37,082 nucleotides of DNA from Nanoarchaeum sp. (GCA_013824915.1 PNOQ01000051.1:1-37082); one strand, 5' to 3'; positions 17,679-26,639 are shown, numbered from the stretch's first letter. Numbers and translations are program-made. Notes: generated from the sequence alone by a model not told the origin.

Positions 17679-19483
17679 TTTATTAAATATACTCTAGATA
17701 TGGTCATGTTGTTTTCATCATATTTCCATACTTCTTCTAAATGAGAATCTAAACTTGCGTCCCATGGTTGTAAGAAATCTTTTCTTGTTGGTAGCACGAA
17801 TAGTAAATCAAACTTTTTGTATTCATCTCCATTTAATGCTGGGTCAACCCATGTGTTTTGTGGGAAAAATTCGATATTATTACTAGTTAAAAACTCTCTA
17901 TTTTCTACAGTGTCAAATAACACAATAGGATCGTATCTATTTATGATTCTACCTTGTTCATCTAAAATATAATCTGTTGAAATCCAGGAAATATCCCAAT
18001 ACAAATATTTTATATCATATTCTTCTAAATATTGTTGTCTTAGTTCTTCATTATTACTATAAAGGATTATTGCTGCTGCTTTCATTCTTGGTTCCATTTC
18101 CAAGAAAGGATCATTATGTGCGAGTCTACTGTTTAAGACTTTTCTACCTGTTAATGCATTTACTAAAAAGTTCAGTTCATTTGTACTAATAAAAACATCG
18201 TTAACTTCTGTGTTTTGAGTTACGTAATCTTCTAAGGCTAATGCGTTACTTGGTAATTCTACTTGGCCTTGTAAAGCCCACTTATCATTTTTTATGTAAC
18301 TATTAAAAGAAGCTACGTTAAAAACAAGTATTACTATTAACAAAATAACTGGAACTATATTTTTGTGGAACAATTTTGTTTTTTTAGAAATATATGTTAG
18401 TCCTAAACATATTAAAATTATTTGAATTATAGGTATTAAGAAATCTGCTATTCTTACAGGGTATAAATCCATACCTATTAGTGGTCTAGTTACGAAATGA
18501 TGTAATAATAAAACTAAACTTGTTATTAAAAATATATCAATGTAATGTTTCAAAGTATTTTTAGTTTTTATCATGAAAACAGAAATAATACCGATTATAC
18601 ATAGTATTGATGCAATTGCGCTTTGTACGTTAGCAAAGTAGAAAAATATGAACTTTAGCTTTCCTAAGAAAAAATCTTTTTGAACATCGAAACTACTGAA
18701 ATCTTGATTGTTCCAGTTTAGATAATTTTCAGATGTTTGTCCGTGATAAACAAATATAGGTTTAAACCAATACAATTGTGCAATTAAGACACCTATTATA
18801 ATTAGAATTAAAAATATATTAGTTAATAACTTTATTTCATCTTTTTCTTTTCTGTGAATATAAATAAAATATAAATAAGTTAATCCTATGAATATACTGC
18901 CCACTATAAATGCTACTCCGTGTGATAATGAACAAATACCATAGATTACTCCGGTTATTATAGCATAAGATTTCTTTTTTTCTTTAATAGTATAGTATAA
19001 TGCTAAAAATAAAATTGGGAATAGTATGTATGTTGCTAATGCTGTATATTTTAGTATAACTGCTTCTTTTATTATTAATATCAAACTTGCTGCGATTAAT
19101 GCAAATAATTTATTTTTGAATAGTTTGTAAGAAACAAAGAATAATACTAAAAATGAAATTAATGAAAGGAATGTTGAACTGATAAGCATTGACTTAATAG
19201 TGTCAAGACCGGTTAATAATGAGAATAGAACTATTACTAATGAATAAATTGGTAAATAAACGGGTAGACTACCTAGCACGTTAGAACCTGCGAATATACC
19301 TCCTCCATGTATTATATGATTAATGCTGCCTAATTGATAATATAAATCTCCACCTAGTAAAGGGGAAGGCAATTGTTTTAATTTTGAAATGTAGAATATT
19401 GCGCTTAGAAAATAAACCAAAGCAACAGCGATTACAATATAATTTAGTTTGTCTTGTCTTATTTTTTCAATTAACTTTTTCAT
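17675..19483 (-). CDS. Polytopic membrane protein, probable GT-C-type glycosyltransferase
   Basis: Many TM segments, acidic residue in an early periplasm-facing loop (LLGGDLYYQLGSINHIIHGG), soluble C-terminal domain. Linked to GT2 and EamA-like genes by 4-nt overlaps. Confidence 0.65.
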   Translation of the reverse strand: MKKLIEKIRQDKLNYIVIAVALVYFLSAIFYISKLKQLPSPLLGGDLYYQLGSINHIIHGGGIFAGSNVLGSLPVYLPIYSLVIVLFSLLTGLDTIKSMLISSTFLSLISFLVLFFVSYKLFKNKLFALIAASLILIIKEAVILKYTALATYILFPILFLALYYTIKEKKKSYAIITGVIYGICSLSHGVAFIVGSIFIGLTYLYFIYIHRKEKDEIKLLTNIFLILIIIGVLIAQLYWFKPIFVYHGQTSENYLNWNNQDFSSFDVQKDFFLGKLKFIFFYFANVQSAIASILCIIGIISVFMIKTKNTLKHYIDIFLITSLVLLLHHFVTRPLIGMDLYPVRIADFLIPIIQIILICLGLTYISKKTKLFHKNIVPVILLIVILVFNVASFNSYIKNDKWALQGQVELPSNALALEDYVTQNTEVNDVFISTNELNFLVNALTGRKVLNSRLAHNDPFLEMEPRMKAAAIILYSNNEELRQQYLEEYDIKYLYWDISWISTDYILDEQGRIINRYDPIVLFDTVENREFLTSNNIEFFPQNTWVDPALNGDEYKKFDLLFVLPTRKDFLQPWDASLDSHLEEVWKYDENNMTISRVYLIK

Positions 19484-20340
19484 AGTTTAGTTCTCTTTAT
19501 TATTAAATCTGCAATTAAACCAAGTACAATTATTTGTATACCTGTTAATATCACCATAATTGAACCTGCACCTATATAATTGTTGTTGAATAAATCATAA
19601 ATTGCTTTTATTAAACCTGCTAAAAATAAAAATATTCCTAATGGTGCTAGTATTCTTAGTGGTCTGAAATAAGTCATCATTCTTATTATTAAACTAATAA
19701 AATTTGCTGTATCTTTTATAGGTTTTATTGATGATTTACCTTCCCTTTTGTAATAATTTATTGGTATGAACTTAACATTGTAATCGTTAGTCATAGTTGC
19801 TAAAGTTATTGTTGTTGTAAATGAAAATCCTTCTGGAAATAAATTCCAATATCTTATTGCGATATCTTTTTTGAAAATTCTTAAACCTGAATTTAAGTCT
19901 GGTATTTTAGTTTGACTAATATGTTCTGCAAGTTTGTTTATCATGAACTTTGCGGGTCTTCTTACTAATGGTATTTTAGCGCCCTTTTTTGTTCTTGAAC
20001 CTACAACCATATCATATTTATTCATGTGTGAGTATAACATTGGAATATCTTCTACAGGATAAGTTCCATCTGCATCTGTTATTGCAATAAACTCTCCAGA
20101 AGCTTCTTTTATACCAGTTTTTAATGAAGCACCATATCCTTTGTTTTTGTTATGGCCTATATGTTTTATTCCGGGAATATCATTTAGAATTAATCTCGTT
20201 TTATCTGTTGAACCATCATTAACAACAATTATCTCCGAACTATCTTTGATTTTTTTTTGAACTTCTTTCAACCTGTTTATTGTGTCAAGAATTGCTCCTT
20301 CTTCATTATAAACAGGAACTATTATGGATAATTTTACCAT
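19480..20340 (-). CDS. Glycosyltransferase family 2 with two C-terminal TM helices (polyprenyl-phosphate glycosyltransferase-like)
   Basis: MVKLSIIVPVYNEEGAILDTINRLKEVQ, NDGSTDKT, AITDADGTYPVEDIP, GSRTKKGAKIPLVRR, C-terminal hydrophobic pair. Start trimmed from 20352. Confidence 0.88.
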   Translation of the reverse strand: MVKLSIIVPVYNEEGAILDTINRLKEVQKKIKDSSEIIVVNDGSTDKTRLILNDIPGIKHIGHNKNKGYGASLKTGIKEASGEFIAITDADGTYPVEDIPMLYSHMNKYDMVVGSRTKKGAKIPLVRRPAKFMINKLAEHISQTKIPDLNSGLRIFKKDIAIRYWNLFPEGFSFTTTITLATMTNDYNVKFIPINYYKREGKSSIKPIKDTANFISLIIRMMTYFRPLRILAPLGIFLFLAGLIKAIYDLFNNNYIGAGSIMVILTGIQIIVLGLIADLIIKRTKL

Positions 20341-22889
20341 ATTACTTTCCAAACATAAATATCAAATTGATTTAAACCACGTTCGTGTGTGTATAATTCA
20401 AAATGATCTAAACCTTCTCCATCGTAATAAAATAGTTTAGTAAACATACTGTCTATTAATTTTGGATCCATTAATACTGCTTTGTTTTGACTTGGTATGT
20501 ATGCTACAGCTAATTCTTCAGATCCATTTTCTTGAACATATAAATCTGTATCAGTTCTGTAATATTTTAAGTCTAGTTTTCCACTATTTGTGTTTACACT
20601 AGCTTTATTATTTTCTAAATCTATTATTACACCGTTGTTACAATATAACGTGCTATTTATTTCACTACATGCTCCATCTCCTGCGTATGATGGGTATGGT
20701 GAAATCCATTGGTCTCCTAATTTATCAGATAAACCATTTACTTGTCTGTATGTTGATTCTGCTTCTTCTTTTGAATAGTTTAATTTTTCTTGTAATATTC
20801 TAATTGAATCTTCTTTTGTATTTTGTTTTATTGTATTATACGCGTATGCTTTCTCGAAATCCCATGAACCGAAATGAGCCCATACTCCACCTTTTGAAAC
20901 CATATCTTCAGAAGTTATGAAATATTGTTCTCTTTGTTCACAGAACATTTTATCTAAAACATCATCTGGATTTCCTATGTGCTCTGCTAATACTTTTCTT
21001 GCTTCTTCTTTATCATTTAAAGGTAAAGCTTCATCTAATATTTTCTTTGCTAGTAATGGGTCTTCAACTTGTTCTAATAAAATATCATAAGCATCGTTTG
21101 CACCACAGTTTAACATTCTTAGTATGCCCATTGCTTCGTCTTCATCACTAGTCATTAGAACTTTTCCAACCCAATGAGCTTGTGGTGTGTTTTGAGAGGC
21201 ACCATCAAATGTTACTGCTCTATCTGCATATGCTTTGAACCAGTGTCCGAAGTCCCACCAAGAAGTTAGTATAGCATCTTTTGCAGTTGTTTCTTTTATA
21301 TTATTTAATGAGTCATACCAGGAATCATCAAACATAGGCACTTCAGCTTTTGCTGTGTTTTCTAAACTCTTTAGTGGACTTAAAAATAAGAAGAATAAAA
21401 CTATTATAAGAATAATTGAAATTAATTTTTTGTTTATTTCTAAACCTTTTGATATTTTTTCAGTTAATAAATTATATGTCATTCCTGCAAATATACCTAC
21501 TGCAATTGCATGAACTGGAACCATGTACATAGCGAATCTTATACCTTTAGTTGTACTGTATAATGTTCCTATAAACCATAATGTTAAGAAAATACCATAT
21601 TTTATTTCTGATTGTTTTTTATTTTTCTTTAAGAATAATAAGACAATACCTAATATTGCTAAAACAAATAATATTTTTCCGCCTAGAGAATCTATTGTTC
21701 TTGCTAGACTTGTTTCACCTAACTCAGCTACAGTGTTATATACATTAGGCCATAATGTTGACTTTGCTGCTTCTTTGATTATTGTAACGCTTATTGGTCC
21801 TTTTATTGCTTCTATGACTGACTCGAAACTAGTCATTATTGTTACAAAAAATGCTGAAGATAATATGTAAGCTGCTGCTGTTATTAATGCGTTCTTAGTT
21901 CTTACTTCTTTAAACATAGATTTTTTATATTTAATTGCTAGGAATATTAAGTAAATTACTATTGAGCCTATAATGAAATCAAATATATACCACCAGCCAG
22001 GCCAAGTGAATGCGAATAATCCAGATATTACTCCACCTATTAATGCTAATATTATTTTTTTCTTTTTGTGTTCGTATGTTGTGCTAAATGATTCTAAGAA
22101 CATCCAAGCTATCATTAATGGGAAAAATACATTATATGCATCTGTATCTGGAGCACCAGCTGCGGTTCTAACAAAATATGCTTGACTTATTGCAACTAAT
22201 AATGCTGCAACTAGACCACCTACATTACCAGATACTTTTCTTGCTATGAAGAATGCAGGTATGACTGATAAAGTTGCTATTAATAATGGGACGAAAAATA
22301 TAACATCTTTTACTGTGGTGTCTGAATCAAATATTGAAATAAATTTGTATAAATATGCTGTAAAAAATGGATGTAAATTATCTTCTAAAGGTTCTCCTTT
22401 TGGAGCAACCATATAACTATCTACTGGTTCGCCGTTTATGAATTCGTTACCAACATGGCCGTAGTTTACTACGTTTTCTGCTTCTCTATAATAGAAGTAT
22501 TCATCTATACCTAATAGATATGTACTGGACTTATTGTCTTGATAATACTCTTTTAATTGTTTGTGTACATCTTTAACTTGTGTGTTGAATATGTCTTTAT
22601 TTTGACTAATGTATAGATTCGTTTGTTGTGAGACTAGATTATTATAAGTAGTTTCATCAATGTTTGGGTATTCTTTTAGAATATTACTTCCTATTTGGTT
22701 TTGGATACCTTGGGTTACTGTGTCTTTTGCCCATTCGTCAATTATTGGTAAATCATATGAATAAGCTCTATAATATGAAGCTATGAATAAAGGGATTAAT
22801 AATAGAACTATAATTGTTAAATGATATTTCTTCCAAAAGTCTTTAATCTTCTTTGTATCAACTTTTTGTATTTCTAGCTCTTCTGACAT
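20334..22889 (-). CDS. aglB: STT3/AglB-family oligosaccharyltransferase catalytic subunit
   Basis: WWDFGHW signature (TSWWDFGHWFKAYADRAVTFDGASQNTPQAHWVGKVLMTSDEDEAMGILRML), about 11-13 TM, acidic GIDEYFYYREAENVVNYGHVGN. Start trimmed to ATG 22889 (MSEELEIQ) because the longer ORF runs through the tRNA gene. Confidence 0.93.
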   Translation of the reverse strand: MSEELEIQKVDTKKIKDFWKKYHLTIIVLLLIPLFIASYYRAYSYDLPIIDEWAKDTVTQGIQNQIGSNILKEYPNIDETTYNNLVSQQTNLYISQNKDIFNTQVKDVHKQLKEYYQDNKSSTYLLGIDEYFYYREAENVVNYGHVGNEFINGEPVDSYMVAPKGEPLEDNLHPFFTAYLYKFISIFDSDTTVKDVIFFVPLLIATLSVIPAFFIARKVSGNVGGLVAALLVAISQAYFVRTAAGAPDTDAYNVFFPLMIAWMFLESFSTTYEHKKKKIILALIGGVISGLFAFTWPGWWYIFDFIIGSIVIYLIFLAIKYKKSMFKEVRTKNALITAAAYILSSAFFVTIMTSFESVIEAIKGPISVTIIKEAAKSTLWPNVYNTVAELGETSLARTIDSLGGKILFVLAILGIVLLFLKKNKKQSEIKYGIFLTLWFIGTLYSTTKGIRFAMYMVPVHAIAVGIFAGMTYNLLTEKISKGLEINKKLISIILIIVLFFLFLSPLKSLENTAKAEVPMFDDSWYDSLNNIKETTAKDAILTSWWDFGHWFKAYADRAVTFDGASQNTPQAHWVGKVLMTSDEDEAMGILRMLNCGANDAYDILLEQVEDPLLAKKILDEALPLNDKEEARKVLAEHIGNPDDVLDKMFCEQREQYFITSEDMVSKGGVWAHFGSWDFEKAYAYNTIKQNTKEDSIRILQEKLNYSKEEAESTYRQVNGLSDKLGDQWISPYPSYAGDGACSEINSTLYCNNGVIIDLENNKASVNTNSGKLDLKYYRTDTDLYVQENGSEELAVAYIPSQNKAVLMDPKLIDSMFTKLFYYDGEGLDHFELYTHERGLNQFDIYVWKVIW

Positions 22890-22896
22890 CTTTTTC

Positions 22897-22920
22897 CTCA
22901 ATTTGAGTAACTTTATAAAG
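22897..22920. promoter_or_regulatory. Candidate bidirectional promoter: palindromic TATA box CTTTATAAAG (22911-22920) plus adjacent inverted repeat CTCAATTTGAG (22897-22907)
   Basis: The TATA centre is about 26 nt from the aglB ATG (22889, minus) and about 28 nt from the tRNA-Ser 5' end (22944, plus). Confidence 0.6.
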
Positions 22921-22943
22921 GTTTTTCTTAATCCAAATAATAT

Positions 22944-23027
22944 GCTGGGATGGCGGAATTGGCAGACGCGTAAGTCTCGAAAACTTATGTCCTTGCGGAC
23001 GTGCAGGTTCAAGTCCTGTTCCCAGCG
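22944..23027 (+). tRNA. tRNA-Ser(CGA)
   Basis: Acceptor GCTGGGA/TCCCAGC, anticodon stem TAAGT/ACTTA with loop CTCGAAA (anticodon CGA), long variable arm GTCC-ttgc-GGAC, T-arm GCAGG-TTCAAGT-CCTGT, discriminator G. Confidence 0.88.
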
Positions 23028-23180
23028 TGCTTTTGATTAAAATGATATTGTGCCTTAATTGAATGTGGCCCAAGACAATAATATTTTTTAATCCTCCTCT
23101 CAAATCCTTAACAACTCTTTTTGAGGTAGACGCTCAGAATATTTAGTATAAAATAAAAAAATAAAAGATTGTTCTTAAAC

Positions 23181-23291
23181 TTATTTTAAAGCAAACAAAT
23201 GTAAGTCTTTTGCAATGTGTTCTAAACTAGAAGCTATTCTCGCTAAACTATTTGCTATATCTTGTGCGTAAACTTCTTGCTGATGATCCAT
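23181..23291 (-). CDS. 36-aa amphipathic microprotein (not in the ORF track)
   Basis: Own translation: MDHQQEVYAQDIANSLARIASSLEHIAKDLHLFALK*. Starts inside the 3' end of the 127-aa ORF in another frame (about 44 nt overlap). Confidence 0.45.
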   Translation of the reverse strand: MDHQQEVYAQDIANSLARIASSLEHIAKDLHLFALK

Positions 23292-23631
23292 CTTTATACC
23301 CCCTTAATTCTTTTATTTGGTCATAATATTTTATTATTTTGTTGTCTATATTATTGTATTTTCTATGATAGCAAAAAAACCATATTAACCAACCTAGCAA
23401 AGCATATATTAATAAACCAGTAATTATCGGTCTTAAAGCCGATTTAATAACATCATTATTACTTATTATCCCGGTCAAAACAACTGTAACTGTAACTCCA
23501 AATATAGCAATTATAGAAGTTACAATAGAAATCGCCCATGAATTATAAAACTCTCCATCATATTTTAATCTTTCTATCTCTTCTTTTAGTATTATTATTT
23601 TTTCTTCATCGGTTTTGTTTATAAAATTCAT
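23248..23631 (-). CDS. Hypothetical protein with two predicted TM segments
   Basis: 127-aa ORF: charged N-terminus, hydrophobic SIVTSIIAIFGVTVTVVLTGI and IITGLLIYALLGWLIWFFCY. Confidence 0.65.
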   Translation of the reverse strand: MNFINKTDEEKIIILKEEIERLKYDGEFYNSWAISIVTSIIAIFGVTVTVVLTGIISNNDVIKSALRPIITGLLIYALLGWLIWFFCYHRKYNNIDNKIIKYYDQIKELRGYKDGSSARSLRTRYSK

Positions 23632-23776
23632 GTATAATGAAAGAGCAATAAAATATTTAAAACTTATCTATACCCCCCAAATTTTAACATTTTTAGTTTC
23701 TGACGTTTTTTGTTTAATATTTCACAAATTTATCTTTTAAAAAAATATATAAACTGAATAATCCTTTCTTTTTAAT

Positions 23777-24334
23777 ATGGGTTTGCTAAACTTTTTTAAG
23801 AAAACTGATGAATCTTTGAATGGGATAGCCCCACAAATAATTAATAATATTACTGAACCAAATATATTGGAAATATTAAATAACTCTTTTAAGTTTAAAA
23901 AATTTGAGATATACAAGTTACTTAATTCTTGTTTTAATGACAAATCTAAATATGGAGAATTAAAAATAATCCTAAAAAATAAAGATTTATTAAAAAACAT
24001 TAAAGTAGTTCAAGTTTCTGAAAAAGAATGGGAAAACTTTCAAATAGAAAGATTGTCTGGAGAAGTAGTTGGTATTATAAATGTTCATATTGCTGCTTTA
24101 AAACTTGGAAACAATTTGGGCAAAATAGAAATTCCTAAACACAAATGGTCTTGTGAACTTTATAAAGATTATAAATTATTTAGAATTTATAAAATAAATT
24201 CTGAATATATTTTTGGAACAATTACAATGTTGGGGTATTATTTTGTTTTAAATAACAAAAAATTATCTTATCCTTTTCAAAAAATACCCCATTTACATAT
24301 TAAACCACAAGTTAATAACAAAAATGTTTGTTAA
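23777..24334 (+). CDS. Hypothetical protein
   Basis: 185-aa ORF. TATA-like aaaatatataaac about 25 nt upstream of the ATG. Confidence 0.65.
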   Translation: MGLLNFFKKTDESLNGIAPQIINNITEPNILEILNNSFKFKKFEIYKLLNSCFNDKSKYGELKIILKNKDLLKNIKVVQVSEKEWENFQIERLSGEVVGIINVHIAALKLGNNLGKIEIPKHKWSCELYKDYKLFRIYKINSEYIFGTITMLGYYFVLNNKKLSYPFQKIPHLHIKPQVNNKNVC

Positions 24335-24397
24335 TATATATTAATATTAAAAAACAATAAAATAAACCACCTTTATACAAGAAATGAGGGGCTACGA

Positions 24398-24898
24398 ATG
24401 AAAAAAGAATATAAATACAATATGGAAATGATTTCAAAATTTGATAAAAATAAACCTAGCCAATCGGCAATACTAACCCAAGAAATGGCGGATATTATTA
24501 ATGAAAGAAAAAATAAATTAAAAGTGGGAGAAGCTGTTTTCGCTATTTTTTCTCAAATTCCATTAAGCAGTTATTCAAAAAATAAAACAAAAGTAATCAA
24601 TTACCTGAAACAAATAGTTCCAAAAGATGGAATATACAAAGATTTCAAAAAAGACTCTAAAAACAAAGAAATTGAAATGGAATTAATATTTTTTATTTCA
24701 GATAATTATGGGGGTAGAGATGTTGATAATTTTATAAAAATAATAGTTGATTCATTAATTGGTTCATGGTATGAAGATGACGGTCAAATAAAAAGAGTAA
24801 TCGCTGAAAAACATAAAGCCAAGGATATAGATAAACAATATAATCCTAAACTCTATGAACAAATATACTGTAGTGTTAGGATTTTAGATTCTGCATAA
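24398..24898 (+). CDS. RusA-like Holliday junction resolvase
   Basis: GGRDVDNFIKIIVDSLIGSWYEDDGQIKRVIAEKHKAKD resembles the RusA core (DxDN...K...D.L......DD.Q). TATA-like ctttata and a G-rich SD-like stretch lie upstream. Confidence 0.78.
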   Translation: MKKEYKYNMEMISKFDKNKPSQSAILTQEMADIINERKNKLKVGEAVFAIFSQIPLSSYSKNKTKVINYLKQIVPKDGIYKDFKKDSKNKEIEMELIFFISDNYGGRDVDNFIKIIVDSLIGSWYEDDGQIKRVIAEKHKAKDIDKQYNPKLYEQIYCSVRILDSA

Positions 24899-24977
24899 AA
24901 TTGACCAGTTTTGAAAATTTATGCCCAAGGTCCGTTCATTAGAAAATTTTATATACACCCATTCTTAATGTTCTTGT

Positions 24978-25082
24978 ATGGATCCATTACTCGCGCCTGC
25001 ACAAAATACTAGTACAGCTTTGTTTGTAATAGTAATGGTTATAGTTGTTTATTTATTGTGGAAAATTTTAGGTAAAAAGTAA
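24978..25082 (+). CDS. 34-aa single-TM small protein (not in the ORF track)
   Basis: Own translation: MDPLLAPAQNTSTALFVIVMVIVVYLLWKILGKK*. TATA-like tttatata at 24948-24955 is about 26 nt upstream of the ATG. Stop abuts the convergent secD stop. Confidence 0.6.
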   Translation: MDPLLAPAQNTSTALFVIVMVIVVYLLWKILGKK

Positions 25083-26639
25083 TTATTCTTTAGATATTGA
25101 TTCTATCATTAGAGCAAATGCTGGTCTTGTTATGAATATACCAATGCTCATTCCAACTACAGTTACTAGTGCGAAACCTCTTAATAGTCCAGCGCCAGCC
25201 CAGAATAAAGGTAACATTGCGGCTAGTATAGTTAAGTAAGCTGCAACTATTATTGAAAATGCTTTCTTTATCTTTTGTTTCCAGTTATATTCAAATTCAC
25301 TTTGTTTTGAGAGAATTTCATCTGTGATAACTATTTGATCATTAACACCAGTACCTACAGCAGCTATTATACCTGCAATAGCTGCTAAATCTAAATTATA
25401 TTTAACTAATGCAGCAAAACCTAGTGTTAATAATATTTCAGAGATTGAAATAAATAAAACTGGGCCTACTATTTTTGGATTTTTATATCTTATAAATATT
25501 ATAATTGAAACTGCTAATAAACTTATTATACCTGCTATCATAGCGTTCTTTGTGAATTCAGAGCCTATTACAGGTGAAATTGTATCTACTCTTTCTATTG
25601 ATAGTTTGAATGGGAATGAACCAGTAATTAATATTGTTTGTAATTTATTCATTTGAGCTAATGATTCTTTTATTGCTTCGTCTCTTGTGGCACCAATACC
25701 TGGACCAGAAATAACTATTTGAGTAGCTTCAACTCCTTTCAAATCAGCACCAATGTTTAAACTATCTACTTGTATGCCATCTAGGTAGAAATCTAATTTT
25801 TTAGAAAGATATTCTTGGCCATCTTGATTAGTTACAACTTCTAAACCTTGAGTTATATTTGCATGTCTTTTAGCAGCTTCTGAACTTAATCTTATTTGGA
25901 ATTCGAATTTACAATATTGTCCTTCTGTAACTTCTACACATTCTCTTATTCCGGCACAAGTACCATCGTTTCTACATACGAAAGTAATATCTTCTTGGCC
26001 ACCACTGAAAACTGTTTGATTATCTATTCTTGCTTCAAAAATACCTTGCGAAGCTATTAAATCTGAAACTTCTTGTTTTGTTGCGCCTGCAATTTCTACT
26101 AAAATATATTTATTACCTAGTAAATCATCTGATTTTTTAATTTGAATATCTGATAAACCATATGTGTTCAAACGATATTGCATAACTTGAATTAATTCAT
26201 CTCTTTGTTCATCTGTTATTTTTTCTTCTGGTTTTAGTAAAACTCTTGTTCCGCCTTGTAGTTCTAAACCTTTCTTTAAGTTATTAGAAGGAACATTTTG
26301 AACGGCTAAACCTAAATCATCCGTTGTTTTTTGTATAGTGTATTCTTCTTTATTAGTTTCTACTTTAATTGATTCATTCATTAAAATTTCAGACATAACT
26401 GAATTATAATCATCTATGTTTAGAATTTCTTCACCATTTATTTTGTGTATTCTTTCGTAATTAGTTTGAGAAATATCTTGTGTTGGTGAAACTATACCTG
26501 CTATGTAAGCATCAGAATCTTTTTCTACTGACTTTATTGAAACACCTTTAGTATCAAATTGTGGATTTATTGCTATAGCCGTAACTATTAAAAAGAAAAT
26601 TAATATTACTATTTTTGTTTTTCTAAGCAGTTTTAACAT
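25083..26639 (-). CDS. secD: Protein translocase subunit SecD with PDZ-like N-terminal insertion
   Basis: GLELQGGTRVLLKPE, C-terminal six-TM RND-like region with AAVGTGVNDQIVITDEIL, GAGLLRGFALVTVVGMSIGI. Confidence 0.92.
   Translation of the reverse strand: MLKLLRKTKIVILIFFLIVTAIAINPQFDTKGVSIKSVEKDSDAYIAGIVSPTQDISQTNYERIHKINGEEILNIDDYNSVMSEILMNESIKVETNKEEYTIQKTTDDLGLAVQNVPSNNLKKGLELQGGTRVLLKPEEKITDEQRDELIQVMQYRLNTYGLSDIQIKKSDDLLGNKYILVEIAGATKQEVSDLIASQGIFEARIDNQTVFSGGQEDITFVCRNDGTCAGIRECVEVTEGQYCKFEFQIRLSSEAAKRHANITQGLEVVTNQDGQEYLSKKLDFYLDGIQVDSLNIGADLKGVEATQIVISGPGIGATRDEAIKESLAQMNKLQTILITGSFPFKLSIERVDTISPVIGSEFTKNAMIAGIISLLAVSIIIFIRYKNPKIVGPVLFISISEILLTLGFAALVKYNLDLAAIAGIIAAVGTGVNDQIVITDEILSKQSEFEYNWKQKIKKAFSIIVAAYLTILAAMLPLFWAGAGLLRGFALVTVVGMSIGIFITRPAFALMIESISKE

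Noticed and set aside
22858-23103. 81-aa minus-strand ORF and the 41-aa N-terminal extension of aglB
   Set aside because: Both run through the tRNA-Ser gene. The peptide TGLEPARPQGHKFSRLTRLPIPP is an antisense-tRNA translation.
23737-24000. 87-aa minus-strand ORF opposite the 185-aa gene
   Set aside because: Antisense to an ORF with a good promoter; composition typical of spurious ORFs.
22944-25082. Attachment-site direct repeat of the tRNA-Ser 3' end (GGTTCAAGTCCTGTTCCCAGC) bounding the RusA region
   Set aside because: No second copy or obvious partial copy seen downstream, and no integrase gene, so integration at the tRNA is not demonstrated.
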